DNA of 64,000 nucleotides from Clostridiales bacterium Firm_13 (GTDB lineage Bacteria; Bacillota; Clostridia; Saccharofermentanales; Saccharofermentanaceae): NCBI GenBank assembly GCA_001603035.1, contig LVAS01000059.1, positions 1 to 64,000 of the forward strand, read 5' to 3'. Shown piece by piece: positions 1 to 7,663 of this stretch (position 1 is its first letter; each line of letters starts with the position of its first letter). The notes under the pieces were generated by a model. It saw only the letters and a program-made list of their open reading frames with translations, ran no database searches and was not told where the DNA came from. The position numbers and the translations under genes were made by a program.

Positions 1-655
1 GGCCGCCGGCAATAATGAGAAACGACGTCGTTAAGATCACAACGGGAAAGCCGTTGAATCCCGTCAGACTGGAATAGGGTCCGTAAGAAGTATCGCCGAT
101 CAGATCAAAGCCCGCGTTGCAAAAAGCCGATACCGCTTGAAAACCAGCCTTGCCTAAGCCGTCTCCCCATCCGAAAAGAGGAACATACTGCGTGGCAAGG
201 AGAATGAATCCGCAAAACTCGAAGGTCAGAGTCGTAAGGATAATTGACTTGATGAGCGCCGGCAACTCCATAAAGGAAAAGCTCCCGGAAGATTCGGATG
301 CCAGAAGCTTGGCTCTTATTCCGACCCGGTGTCCGGCAAGATTGATGAAGAAGGTGGTGATCGTAACAAGTCCCAGCCCACCGATCTGAATCAGACAGAT
401 GATGACAATTTTGCCGAAAGTGGAGAAAAAGGTCGCGGTATCCACCACGATAAGGCCGGTAACACAAGTCGCAGATACCGTCGTGAACAACGAATTGATA
501 AATCCGAGACTTTCGCCGTTTGCGGAGGAAATTGGAAGCATAAGAAGAAGCGTTCCGATCAGATCGACAAAGAGAAAACTGAGTACGATCGCGCGGGCGG
601 GTACGGCAAAGAACCACTTTCCAAATACGTGTGCGCGGCTTTTCTTAACAAGCAT
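1..655 (-). CDS. ktrB: TrkH/KtrB family potassium transporter subunit, 3' end cut by the window
   Basis: Membrane pore subunit of a Trk/Ktr potassium uptake system. The frame starts at the ATG at 655-653 and stays open to base 1, so about 218 N-terminal residues are visible. The first selectivity-filter loop, TTVSATCVTGL (residues 58-68), and a later pore-like segment, FQAVSAFCNAGFDL, are typical of TrkH/KtrB, with hydrophobic helices between them. It begins 2 nt after the stop of the upstream KtrA-type gene, so the two are probably co-translated. The C-terminal half lies outside the window. Family assignment is firm; the Ktr rather than Trk label is an inference from the small regulatory partners. 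Confidence 0.9.
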   Translation of the reverse strand, partial: MLVKKSRAHVFGKWFFAVPARAIVLSFLFVDLIGTLLLMLPISSANGESLGFINSLFTTVSATCVTGLIVVDTATFFSTFGKIVIICLIQIGGLGLVTITTFFINLAGHRVGIRAKLLASESSGSFSFMELPALIKSIILTTLTFEFCGFILLATQYVPLFGWGDGLGKAGFQAVSAFCNAGFDLIGDTSYGPYSSLTGFNGFPVVILTTSFLIIAGG

Positions 656-657
656 AT

Positions 658-1323
658 TTACCCTCGAACCATTTCTTTCCAGATGTCTTCCAGTTCATCT
701 CGTGAACAGACCATCATCAGCTGATCACTCGCCTTCATGACGGTGGATCCTTCGGGAGTGATCATCTTCCCGTCTTCCGAGGAAATCACAACGACGCGGG
801 AAGATCCTACAAATGTATAGGCGAAGAGTGTCTTTCCGACGGCAGAGGAAGTCGCTGACAATTTGAAATCGATCAGGACATGGTCTGATTTCTCAATCGA
901 ATGTAAAATGCGAAGCCCGACGTAATCAATCTCCTGCTCGATCATCTCGGCAAGCACTTTGGTGCCGGAGAAAGATTTGTCGACGCCGAACTTCTCCATT
1001 ACTTCCAGATTCTTCGGGTTGTTAACTCGTGCCAGTGTTTTGGGGACGTGCAAAACACGCTTCGCCAACTGGCAAGCAATGAGATTGTTCTCATCCTTTC
1101 CGGTTAACGCAATCAGCATGTCCGCGTTTTCGCAAACAGACTTAAGGATCGGAATGGTCGTCCCGTCTCCGTTCACAACGACAGCCGAGAGTTGATTCGC
1201 AATCCGCGCGGCGGCGGCGGCGTCCTGTTCGACAATAATGATCTCGTGTTCCCGCGTCAGTTCGCGAATCAGGTAATAAGCGACTTTCCCGGCACCGACG
1301 ATGACTAATTTCATATTGTGCAC
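658..1323 (-). CDS. ktrA: KtrA/TrkA-family potassium uptake regulatory protein
   Basis: Cytoplasmic gating subunit that binds nucleotide through an N-terminal Rossmann (TrkA_N/RCK) domain and carries a C-terminal TrkA_C-like domain. Visible signs are the start KLVIVGAGKVAYYLI with its glycine-rich nucleotide loop, an acidic residue after the second strand (IIIVEQD), and a C-terminal half of alternating strands. Length is 221 aa, normal for KtrA. The GTG at 1323 has AGGA about 6 nt upstream; the ATG at 1314 would match the family start better but has no close ribosome-binding site. It lies between a second TrkA-like gene and the pore gene, in one operon. Confidence 0.88.
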   Translation of the reverse strand: MHNMKLVIVGAGKVAYYLIRELTREHEIIIVEQDAAAAARIANQLSAVVVNGDGTTIPILKSVCENADMLIALTGKDENNLIACQLAKRVLHVPKTLARVNNPKNLEVMEKFGVDKSFSGTKVLAEMIEQEIDYVGLRILHSIEKSDHVLIDFKLSATSSAVGKTLFAYTFVGSSRVVVISSEDGKMITPEGSTVMKASDQLMMVCSRDELEDIWKEMVRG

Positions 1324-1335
1324 AGAAGATCCTGA

Positions 1336-1956
1336 CTAGAGAGAAGCCAGAATCAACTTGTCCCCTTTCTCGATCTTCATTCCAGGCAATGCCAAGATCA
1401 TTCTCTCGCCCCGATTTATGCCGAATATGTGGCGACCGTCTGTATCCTCAATATCGCGAATTCTTCTTCCGCAAAGTTCACTTCCGACTTGCAGCATCGT
1501 GAAATGGACGATCTCGTTCATAATATGATGTGAACTGTTATCCAGTGCGGATTCGACGTCGCGATCTTCCAGTTCCCGCATAAAAGCGTCAACGGTAAGT
1601 TCCGGCGAGGAGATCGTCGTGTAGCCGGCAGAATTGTACATGTGCATTCCTGTCGTATCGAAAATTCGGGCGTAGACGTGCTTCACATGGAATATTTCAC
1701 GTGCGATTTGAGACGCCATCAGATTCTGGTTCTCACTCTCGCTCAACGCACAAACGGCGTCCGCCGTCTCGATTCCCGCCTCGCGCAAAACGTCAATATC
1801 AATAATGACGCCGGAAACGGTAACGGCATCGAGTTTCTGCTTACTCGCAATCATGTCCGCGTTCGGATCAACCAAAACGACTTCATGATCCGATTCGATC
1901 AATCGACGTACCAGAGTGGTACCCGCTCTACTGGCACCAAGAACGATGACTTGCAT
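1336..1956 (-). CDS. Second TrkA-family regulatory protein
   Basis: A 206-aa protein with the same two-part architecture as its neighbour: a Rossmann fold beginning MQVIVLGASRAGTTLVRRL and a TrkA_C-like tail from about residue 130. The nucleotide loop reads GASRAG rather than the usual GxGxxG, so its ligand preference may differ from the adjacent copy. A strong Shine-Dalgarno (GGGGAGG) precedes the ATG. Two RCK proteins next to one pore gene suggest a hetero-oligomeric gating ring, as in clostridial TrkA-TrkA-TrkH clusters. Potassium regulation is inferred from family and context. Confidence 0.8.
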   Translation of the reverse strand: MQVIVLGASRAGTTLVRRLIESDHEVVLVDPNADMIASKQKLDAVTVSGVIIDIDVLREAGIETADAVCALSESENQNLMASQIAREIFHVKHVYARIFDTTGMHMYNSAGYTTISSPELTVDAFMRELEDRDVESALDNSSHHIMNEIVHFTMLQVGSELCGRRIRDIEDTDGRHIFGINRGERMILALPGMKIEKGDKLILASL

Positions 1957-1981
1957 ACAATACGCCTCCCCCCACTTTGTC

Positions 1982-2797
1982 TCACTCGTGAATTGTTCTG
2001 TCTCTTCTTATCATCATCTCATAGGCCAAAACGGACGCCGCTGAGGATGCGTTCAACGATTCGGCCTTTCCGGGCATCGGAATCTTCACGCGATAGTGAC
2101 AGAGATTCGCACATGTGTCCGTTATTCCTCTCGCTTCATTTCCGATAACGACCGCGCAGGGCAATTGGATTGTCGCCGAATTCAACGAGTCACCGCGCAA
2201 ATCGGATGCAATCAATTGTACACCGTTTTGTTCAAGAAGCATGCACACTTCGGAAATATCCGGAATCGAGACAATCGGAATATGGAAACAAGATCCCATC
2301 GAAGCGCGCATCGCCTTCTCTCCGTAGGGATCCGTTGAATCGCCGGACAGAATGACAGCCGTAAAGTCAAAGGCGTCCGCCGTCCGAATGATCGTGCCGA
2401 GGTTACCGGGATCCGCCACGCTCTCCAATATCAGGTAAAGGTCTCTGCCGCGGCTCGGAATACTCGTTGCATAATCCGGCGCCTCTATAACAAGAGCAAT
2501 GCCTTGCGGGTTTTTCGTACTTCCCAGTTTGGCAAAGAGCGGTTCCGCAAATTGATAGTAGGAGGCGGATTGACAAACGTCAAAGCGCTCGCACCATAAT
2601 GACGCAAGCGCTTTTCTTTCAGACGAACTGACAATATATCTGGGACGCATGCCGGAAATGAGCGCATCTTCACAGAGACGCACACCCTCGATAAAAACCA
2701 ACCCTTCCGACATTGCAGTCTTACGGTCATGCAGGGTTCGGATATACCGGTATGTCGGATTATCCCGACTGGTTATCTCACGATTTTCCGGTTGCAT
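1982..2797 (-). CDS. SpoU/TrmH-family RNA 2'-O-methyltransferase
   Basis: SAM-dependent 2'-O-ribose methyltransferase of the SPOUT class, acting on rRNA or tRNA. An N-terminal substrate-binding part (FIEGVRLCEDAL) is followed by the SpoU motifs LESVADPGNLGTIIRTAD, VVIGNEARGI and IPMPGKAESLNASSAAS, which form the trefoil-knot SAM site. A longer frame starts at 2830 inside rplT, but the ATG at 2797 follows the rplT stop by 5 nt and gives a normal 271-aa protein, so I chose it. The position behind infC-rpmI-rplT is common in Clostridia. The exact target nucleotide cannot be told from sequence. Confidence 0.88.
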   Translation of the reverse strand: MQPENREITSRDNPTYRYIRTLHDRKTAMSEGLVFIEGVRLCEDALISGMRPRYIVSSSERKALASLWCERFDVCQSASYYQFAEPLFAKLGSTKNPQGIALVIEAPDYATSIPSRGRDLYLILESVADPGNLGTIIRTADAFDFTAVILSGDSTDPYGEKAMRASMGSCFHIPIVSIPDISEVCMLLEQNGVQLIASDLRGDSLNSATIQLPCAVVIGNEARGITDTCANLCHYRVKIPMPGKAESLNASSAASVLAYEMMIRRDRTIHE

Positions 2798-2802
2798 CGA
2801 GA

Positions 2803-3156
2803 TTAGCGGGCAGCCTTTGCCTGCTCGCAAAGAGCGGCAAATCCCTTCGGATCGGTTATTGCGATATCGGAAAGGACCTTGCGATCGAGTGCGATATCCG
2901 CCTTCTTCAGGCCGTCCATCAGGCGGCTGTAAGAGAGTCCGTTGATGCGGGCGGCAGCATTAATGCGCTGGATCCAGAGCTTTCTGAATTCTCTCTTCTT
3001 GGCCTTACGATCGCGGAAAGCATATGCCCCCGACTTCATGACCTGCTGATTTGCGACCTTAAAAAGCTTGCTCTTATGGCCGAAATAGCCCTTAGCCTGC
3101 TTCAGAATCTTATGATGACGCGCCCGAGTACGCATGCCTCTTTTTACTCTTGCCAT
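2803..3156 (-). CDS. rplT: 50S ribosomal protein L20
   Basis: Primary assembly protein of the large subunit; binds 23S rRNA early and in Firmicutes also represses its own operon through the infC leader. The 117-aa sequence has the canonical basic start [18 protein letters not shown] and the [16 protein letters not shown] segment. The preceding GGAGGA lies correctly before the ATG. It follows rpmI by about 75 nt and is the third gene of the infC operon. Length and motifs are standard. Confidence 0.98.
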   Translation of the reverse strand: MARVKRGMRTRARHHKILKQAKGYFGHKSKLFKVANQQVMKSGAYAFRDRKAKKREFRKLWIQRINAAARINGLSYSRLMDGLKKADIALDRKVLSDIAITDPKGFAALCEQAKAAR

Positions 3157-3232
3157 GGAAAAATCCTCCTGTTATCAAAATCATTATCGCCTCGCAAATT
3201 GCGGGCGTCATATGCGGCATTTATGCCCGGAC

Positions 3233-3430
3233 TTATTTATACGGGATCATGGAACGGATAATCTTCGTGTTCTGCGGAGAAGCGACAAGAGATTTGCGGA
3301 GATGACGCATTCTCTTCGTCGGACGCTTGCTGAGAATGTGACGACGGAAAGACTGCGAACGCAAAACCTTTCCTGTTCCGGTCACCTTAAATCTCTTTTT
3401 GGAAGCACTGTGAGTCTTCTGCTTGGGCAT
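3233..3430 (-). CDS. rpmI: 50S ribosomal protein L35
   Basis: Small basic large-subunit protein, 65 aa, starting [20 protein letters not shown] and containing the family's [18 protein letters not shown] segment. It is preceded by an AGGAGG ribosome-binding site and lies 24 nt after infC, the order seen across Firmicutes (infC-rpmI-rplT). Expression probably follows the L20-sensitive leader described upstream. Confidence 0.98.
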   Translation of the reverse strand: MPKQKTHSASKKRFKVTGTGKVLRSQSFRRHILSKRPTKRMRHLRKSLVASPQNTKIIRSMIPYK

Positions 3431-3454
3431 TTTGATTTCCTCCTTGCGATGTTA

Positions 3455-3985
3455 TTAAGGGTTCTTCTTCTGAAGCGGCGCCAGATACATAACCATGTTC
3501 CGGCCCTCGACCTTCGGCGGTCTGTCAACTTGACCGTTCTCCGCGCAAAGTTGCGTAAACTTCTCCATTAGCGCGTAGCCCTGGCTCTGATAAGCCATCT
3601 CGCGCCCGCGGAACTTGATCAGCACCTTCACGCGGTCTCCGTCCTGTAAAAAGCGGTTGGCATTCTTCGTCTTGACGTTCAGATCGTGATCTTCGGTCGT
3701 AAGCTTCATTCCGACTTCTTTGACCTCGGTCACCTTCTGGTTCTTACGGGCTTCTTTATCTCTCTTGGACTGTTCGAACATGAACTTACCGTAATCCATG
3801 ATCTTGCAGACCGGGTTTTCCGGATTGTTGGCGATAAGTACTAAATCCAGATCCTGATCTTCGGCGCGTTTTCTGGCATCGGCAATCGGAACAACTCCGA
3901 CCATCGATCCGTCTGATTCGATTAAACGTACTTCCCTAAAACGAATGGCGTCGTTAATCTGTTGCCCGTTGTTTGGTCTTGCGAT
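3455..3985 (-). CDS. infC: Translation initiation factor IF-3 with a probable AUC start codon
   Basis: IF-3 binds the 30S subunit and proofreads start-codon/initiator-tRNA pairing. The first ATG (3904) would remove the conserved N-terminal INDAIRFREVRLI segment, which is present in frame upstream. There is no ATG, GTG or TTG ahead of it; instead AAGGAGG (4001-3995) sits 9 nt before ATC at 3985-3983, with an ATT at 3991-3989 only 3 nt from the site. Starting at ATC gives 176 aa, the family's usual length. Rare AUU/AUC starts are a known hallmark of infC, allowing IF-3 to repress its own translation. The two-domain structure is intact. Confidence 0.93.
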   Translation of the reverse strand: MARPNNGQQINDAIRFREVRLIESDGSMVGVVPIADARKRAEDQDLDLVLIANNPENPVCKIMDYGKFMFEQSKRDKEARKNQKVTEVKEVGMKLTTEDHDLNVKTKNANRFLQDGDRVKVLIKFRGREMAYQSQGYALMEKFTQLCAENGQVDRPPKVEGRNMVMYLAPLQKKNP

Positions 3986-4130
3986 AGGAATGCACCTCCT
4001 TATGTAAATAAAAAACGGAGCGAATCAACATCCGCTCCGCAAACAAACCGGGTTTCCCCGAATTCTTACGTATAAATACCTCTTTACTTGACGTTTGAGG
4101 TGAGAAACGGATGTTTCTTCTTGCTATGAC
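3986..4130 (-). promoter_or_regulatory. infC leader, candidate L20-type attenuator
   Basis: The stretch between the predicted promoter and infC contains a GAAA-capped hairpin (CGGG-GAAA-CCCG, 4060-4049) followed by an intrinsic terminator. The arrangement resembles the L20 leader of Bacillus infC operons, where L20 binding promotes premature termination. Assignment rests on position and structure, not on a covariance match. Confidence 0.6.
4008..4039 (-). terminator. Intrinsic terminator/attenuator ahead of infC
   Basis: On the minus strand a 7-bp stem CGGAGCG/CGCTCCG (arms 4039-4033 and 4022-4016) with a 10-nt loop is followed directly by a run of six T. It lies inside the infC leader, upstream of the ribosome-binding site, so it is likely an attenuator rather than the end of a gene. 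Confidence 0.75.
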
Positions 4131-4136
4131 TCATGC

Positions 4137-4166
4137 ATATTACACGAGAAACGCGTGGAATGTCAA
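4137..4166 (-). promoter_or_regulatory. Sigma-A type promoter of the infC operon
   Basis: TTGACA at 4166-4161 and TAATAT at 4142-4137 with an 18-nt spacer, reading toward infC. The -35 is a perfect consensus. Transcription would start near 4130, giving a leader of roughly 145 nt. Confidence 0.7.
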
Positions 4167-4194
4167 GCATATTTGGAGTCGGTTCAGAAAAACA

Positions 4195-4203
4195 TGCTAT
4201 AAT
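4195..4203 (+). promoter_or_regulatory. Extended -10 promoter for the aminotransferase
   Basis: TGCTATAAT forms an extended -10 (TGn plus a perfect TATAAT) about 33 nt before the ATG at 4236. The best -35 candidate, TTGGAG at 4173, has a long 19-nt spacer and is weak, which fits use of the extended -10. Confidence 0.55.
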
Positions 4204-4235
4204 AACCCGTAAAAAGAAGAAACGAGGCACGTGAT

Positions 4236-5411
4236 ATGATCGCGAAACGCATTTCCGAAAAGTTAGCTTCCGGTTCCATGATACGTAAAATGTTTGAGGA
4301 AGGCAATCGCCTCAAGGCAATATACGGTCCGGATGCTGTTTATGATTTTTCGATCGGCAATCCGGATCTCGAGCCCCCGGTTGAAGTGCGTAACGCCGTA
4401 AGAACTCTCGCCATGTCGGAGGAGACCGGAATCCACGCCTACATGAGCAACAGCGGCCATCAGGTCGCAAGAGATGCCGTTGCCTCTCATCTGTCCCGAA
4501 TCAGCGGACTTCCCGTCGATTCGTCCGCCGTTTGTATGACGGTGGGCGCAGCCGGCGCGATGAACGCCGTTCTGCGTTCCGTCCTTGATCCCGGCGACGA
4601 AGTGATCGTCCTCGCGCCGTTTTTTATGGAGTACCTATCCTATATTGACAATCATGACGGAAAGGCGGTCGTCGTGCGAACCGACGATCATTTTCAACCG
4701 GATTTGGTTGCCGTCGCAGAGGCGATCACGGCACGGACAAAGGCGATCATCGTGAATTCTCCGAATAACCCGAGCGGCGTGATTTATGACGAAGAGACGC
4801 TGCATCGATTGGATCAACTCCTTTTGTCGCAAGACCATCTGATTCATATTATCTCGGATGAACCGTATGCGGAACTTGCCTATAACGGAAAGTCTGTTCC
4901 TTCCTCGCTCGCCAATCTGACGAACGTCATCGTTTGTTATTCTTGGAGCAAGTCCCTTTCTCTTCCGGGCGAACGAATCGGGTATGCCGCCGTAAGCCCC
5001 AGGCACGCCGACAAGGCGGAACTGAGTCAAGCGATCGTCTTCTGTAATCGTATCCTCGGGAGTGTAAATGCGCCCGCTTTTTTTCAGCGTGTCATCGAGA
5101 CGGCAATCGACGCCAAAGTCGACGTCGCGAATTACGAGTACCGGATGAATCTTCTTTATGATATCGTGACGAACGCGGGATTCCGCTGTCAGAAGCCGGA
5201 CGGCGCTTTGTATCTTTTTCCGAAGGCGCCCGAAGACGACGTCGCATTTGCGGCGAATTGCGCGAAGCATAATCTTCTTGTCGTACCGGGATCCGCATTT
5301 CTGTGCCCCGGATATTTCCGTCTCGCCTTCTGCGTTTCCGAGAAGACAATCCGCGGATCGGAAAAGGCATTCCGCGAAGTCGGTCAATCTTACGGTCTTA
5401 TTCCGGGTTAA
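4236..5411 (+). CDS. PLP-dependent class I/II aminotransferase
   Basis: Fold-type I aminotransferase of 391 aa, related to aspartate/aromatic transaminases, transferring amino groups between amino and keto acids in the cytoplasm. Motifs are NSPNNPSGVIYD (substrate/cofactor region), ISDEPYAEL (Asp-Tyr contact to PLP) and SWSKSLSLPGERIGYA, in which the Lys forms the Schiff base. GAGG lies 8 nt before the ATG. It is a single-gene unit on the plus strand, divergent from infC and convergent with thiN. Substrate cannot be assigned from sequence. Confidence 0.88.
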   Translation: MIAKRISEKLASGSMIRKMFEEGNRLKAIYGPDAVYDFSIGNPDLEPPVEVRNAVRTLAMSEETGIHAYMSNSGHQVARDAVASHLSRISGLPVDSSAVCMTVGAAGAMNAVLRSVLDPGDEVIVLAPFFMEYLSYIDNHDGKAVVVRTDDHFQPDLVAVAEAITARTKAIIVNSPNNPSGVIYDEETLHRLDQLLLSQDHLIHIISDEPYAELAYNGKSVPSSLANLTNVIVCYSWSKSLSLPGERIGYAAVSPRHADKAELSQAIVFCNRILGSVNAPAFFQRVIETAIDAKVDVANYEYRMNLLYDIVTNAGFRCQKPDGALYLFPKAPEDDVAFAANCAKHNLLVVPGSAFLCPGYFRLAFCVSEKTIRGSEKAFREVGQSYGLIPG

Positions 5412-5415
5412 CCCT

Positions 5416-6084
5416 TCAAACGGCGGGCGTAACAATATAGAGTAAAGTCCCCCCGGTCATGTCGATGCCGACGACCGGGGTTTCTTTTGTCGGTTCGTTA
5501 CTGACGGAAAAGGAACTTCCCCTGTGAAGCGTCGCGCCGACCAACGGAAATCCCAATCCCGTCGTCGTTACGCCGGTCACTTCCGCGGAAAGCGGAATCA
5601 GAGATACGGCATATTTCGTGTCGGGGAAGAAGATTCTGCGATCCGAAGTACGCATTCTTATCTCTTTACATCCCGACATCGGAAAAACCCATGTCACACC
5701 GTCCGTCGCACTGATTTCATACCCTTCTTCCGCAAGGCGCCCCATCAATTGAAGATTCGAAAGAACGTGGTCCGGTCGCCCGGTAAGGGAGCAAACCCAG
5801 AGAATCGGCTCCTCGATCTTAAGACGGCGGAGACAGAGTTCACTGTCCGTCATATCCTTAGCCACAGGGAATTGAATGACCGGGATATCGTTTTCCCGAA
5901 TCCACGCCAAAGTCGGCGCATCGATCGAGTCTAAATCGCCGACAAGCTCTGACGGAGTAAGCCCGAGTTCGCGCGCATGCATGGCGCCGCTGTCCGCCGA
6001 AATAATCGAATCGTCCGGCAGAAGAGCGCGAAGTACGCCTTGCGAATCAATTCCGGGTCCCCCCGTGAAGACTACGCTCCGCAT
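5416..6084 (-). CDS. thiN: Thiamine pyrophosphokinase
   Basis: Transfers pyrophosphate from ATP to thiamine to make thiamine diphosphate. The 222-aa protein has the TPK signatures ISADSGAMHARELG, LVGDLDSI, and AKDMTDSELCLR followed by LTGRPDHVLSNLQLM, the usual Asp-rich ATP/thiamine site, and a C-terminal beta-sandwich part. It overlaps the 3' end of rpe by 13 nt and is the last gene of the priA-thiN series, its standard place in Firmicutes. Confidence 0.92.
   Translation of the reverse strand: MRSVVFTGGPGIDSQGVLRALLPDDSIISADSGAMHARELGLTPSELVGDLDSIDAPTLAWIRENDIPVIQFPVAKDMTDSELCLRRLKIEEPILWVCSLTGRPDHVLSNLQLMGRLAEEGYEISATDGVTWVFPMSGCKEIRMRTSDRRIFFPDTKYAVSLIPLSAEVTGVTTTGLGFPLVGATLHRGSSFSVSNEPTKETPVVGIDMTGGTLLYIVTPAV
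5451..5488 (+). terminator. Terminator of the aminotransferase gene, inside thiN
   Basis: CCCCGGTC (5451-5458) pairs with GACCGGGG (5473-5480), followed by TTTCTTTT. It lies within the 3' coding part of the convergent thiN gene, so the same bases serve as coding sequence on one strand and terminator on the other. Confidence 0.65.
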
Positions 6085-6734
6085 TCTTTCAGTCTCCGAA
6101 CCGCATCGGCCGGATTCTCGTCCGCGAAAACAAAACTGCCGGCAACGAGTATATCCGCACCGGCATCCGATGCAATTCTCCCCGTTTTCTCGGATATTCC
6201 TCCGTCGACCGAAAGATGCGCACCCGATCCCGTACGATCCAATTCCTCTCGAATCGCCCGGATACGTTCGGGGGCATTCTGCAAGAAGCTCTGTCCTCCA
6301 AATCCCGGATACACACTCATGACGAGAATCAGATCAACGTATGGAATCACCGAAAACACCCTGTCCGTAGGGGTGTCGGGATGAATCGAGACTCCCGGAT
6401 GCCGGCCGAGTCGTCGAATCATTTGCGCCGTCTCGATCGGGTTATCGGTCGTCTCCAAATGAAACGTGATAAAATCCGCGCCGGCCTCCGAAAAAGGTTG
6501 AATCAGATCATGCGGATTGGTGACCATAAGATGCACATCGAAGGGGAGCTTTGTATTCCCTCGGATCGATTGCAGCACAGGTATTCCAAAAGACAGGTTG
6601 GGGACATAATGTCCGTCCATGACATCGAAATGGAGGAAATCCGCACAATCGTTAATTCGCGCAATCTCCTGATTCAGACATCCGAAGTCGGCGGCGAGTA
6701 TCGACGGTGAAACAAGCAAAGGTGTATTTCTCAT
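6072..6734 (-). CDS. rpe: Ribulose-phosphate 3-epimerase
   Basis: Interconverts ribulose-5-phosphate and xylulose-5-phosphate in the pentose phosphate pathway. TIM-barrel enzyme of 220 aa with the conserved PSILAADF start, LHFDVMDGHYVPNLSFG (metal-binding His/Asp), VHLMV, MSVYPGFGGQSF and LSVDGGI segments. Its ATG overlaps the rsgA stop (ATGA), so the two are translationally coupled. No anomaly seen. Confidence 0.96.
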   Translation of the reverse strand: MRNTPLLVSPSILAADFGCLNQEIARINDCADFLHFDVMDGHYVPNLSFGIPVLQSIRGNTKLPFDVHLMVTNPHDLIQPFSEAGADFITFHLETTDNPIETAQMIRRLGRHPGVSIHPDTPTDRVFSVIPYVDLILVMSVYPGFGGQSFLQNAPERIRAIREELDRTGSGAHLSVDGGISEKTGRIASDAGADILVAGSFVFADENPADAVRRLKECGA

Positions 6735-7663
6735 TTCCGCTCTCCTTTTTTCCCGGAATAGGGATTATGTTCTTGCAATGTTCTGATAAATTCACGATAC
6801 CGCGACAGGCGATCCGGGTCAATCTTGCAGGTAGCAATCGCGCAACCCAATTCTCCCGTATGCAAACAATCGGCGAAGCGGCAACTCTCCCCGACAGATG
6901 CCAATTCCGGATACCCGAGCGGGACATCTTCGACAGTAATTCCGATATCCAGGAGTTCCAAAGAAGAAAAACCGGGGGTATCGATCAAGTACCCGCCGGC
7001 AAAGGGAACAAGTTCTACGTGGCGCGTTGTATGCTTGCCGCGCTTCAGCCGGTCGCTAATCATTCCGACTTCCATCCCCTCGATTCCGGAAATCAAATTA
7101 CAAAGCGTAGACTTCCCGACGCCGGATTGACCCGCGAATCCCACAACCGCGCCGGAAAAAGTTTCTCTCTCTCGTTCGAAATCTCCCGCATCGTCTCTTC
7201 CGGAAAGAATCACCGTGTATCCCGCCTCGGAATAGATCGCTCCGATACGCTTTGCCGAGCCGGGATCGAGATCCGACTTTGTCAGCCAGATGATCGGTCG
7301 GATCTTTTGTTTGGCGGTGAGTATTAAGAGTTTGTCCAGTAAAGCGAGATCCGGTTTGGGGTCGGACACCGAAAATGTCAATACCAAAATATCAATATTG
7401 GCGACGGGCGGTCGAATCATTAGATTCTTGCGTTCCAAAATATCGGCGATTACAAAAGGAATATCCGGGTCGCCGGACGGTTCGATACGGACTTTGTCAC
7501 CCACGGTCGGTCGTATTCCGTCTTTACGAAAAATACCGCGCGGAACCGCGACGACGGTCGCTCCGGCGCTCGTCGCAATCTCATATTGCCCACCGACCCC
7601 CTTAAGGATACGGCCGACCTCAAATCCCGAACGATCAAAGGTTGTCGTACTCTCGATCATCAC
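6731..7663 (-). CDS. rsgA: Small-subunit ribosome biogenesis GTPase
   Basis: Circularly permuted GTPase that checks late 30S maturation. An N-terminal OB fold is followed by the permuted G motifs: LTKSDL (G4) comes before GQSGVGKSTLCNLI (P-loop) and DTPGFSSL (G3). A C-terminal zinc finger follows, with CRFADCLHTGELGCAI supplying Cys/His ligands. 310 aa is normal. Overlaps both neighbours by 4 nt in the prkC-rsgA-rpe run. Confidence 0.95.
   Translation of the reverse strand: MMIESTTTFDRSGFEVGRILKGVGGQYEIATSAGATVVAVPRGIFRKDGIRPTVGDKVRIEPSGDPDIPFVIADILERKNLMIRPPVANIDILVLTFSVSDPKPDLALLDKLLILTAKQKIRPIIWLTKSDLDPGSAKRIGAIYSEAGYTVILSGRDDAGDFERERETFSGAVVGFAGQSGVGKSTLCNLISGIEGMEVGMISDRLKRGKHTTRHVELVPFAGGYLIDTPGFSSLELLDIGITVEDVPLGYPELASVGESCRFADCLHTGELGCAIATCKIDPDRLSRYREFIRTLQEHNPYSGKKGERK

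Noticed and set aside
105-617. 170-codon frame on the minus strand over the ktrB region
   Set aside because: It is a frame shadow rich in Arg/Cys/His; the real ktrB frame runs through 655-1 and has the pore motifs.
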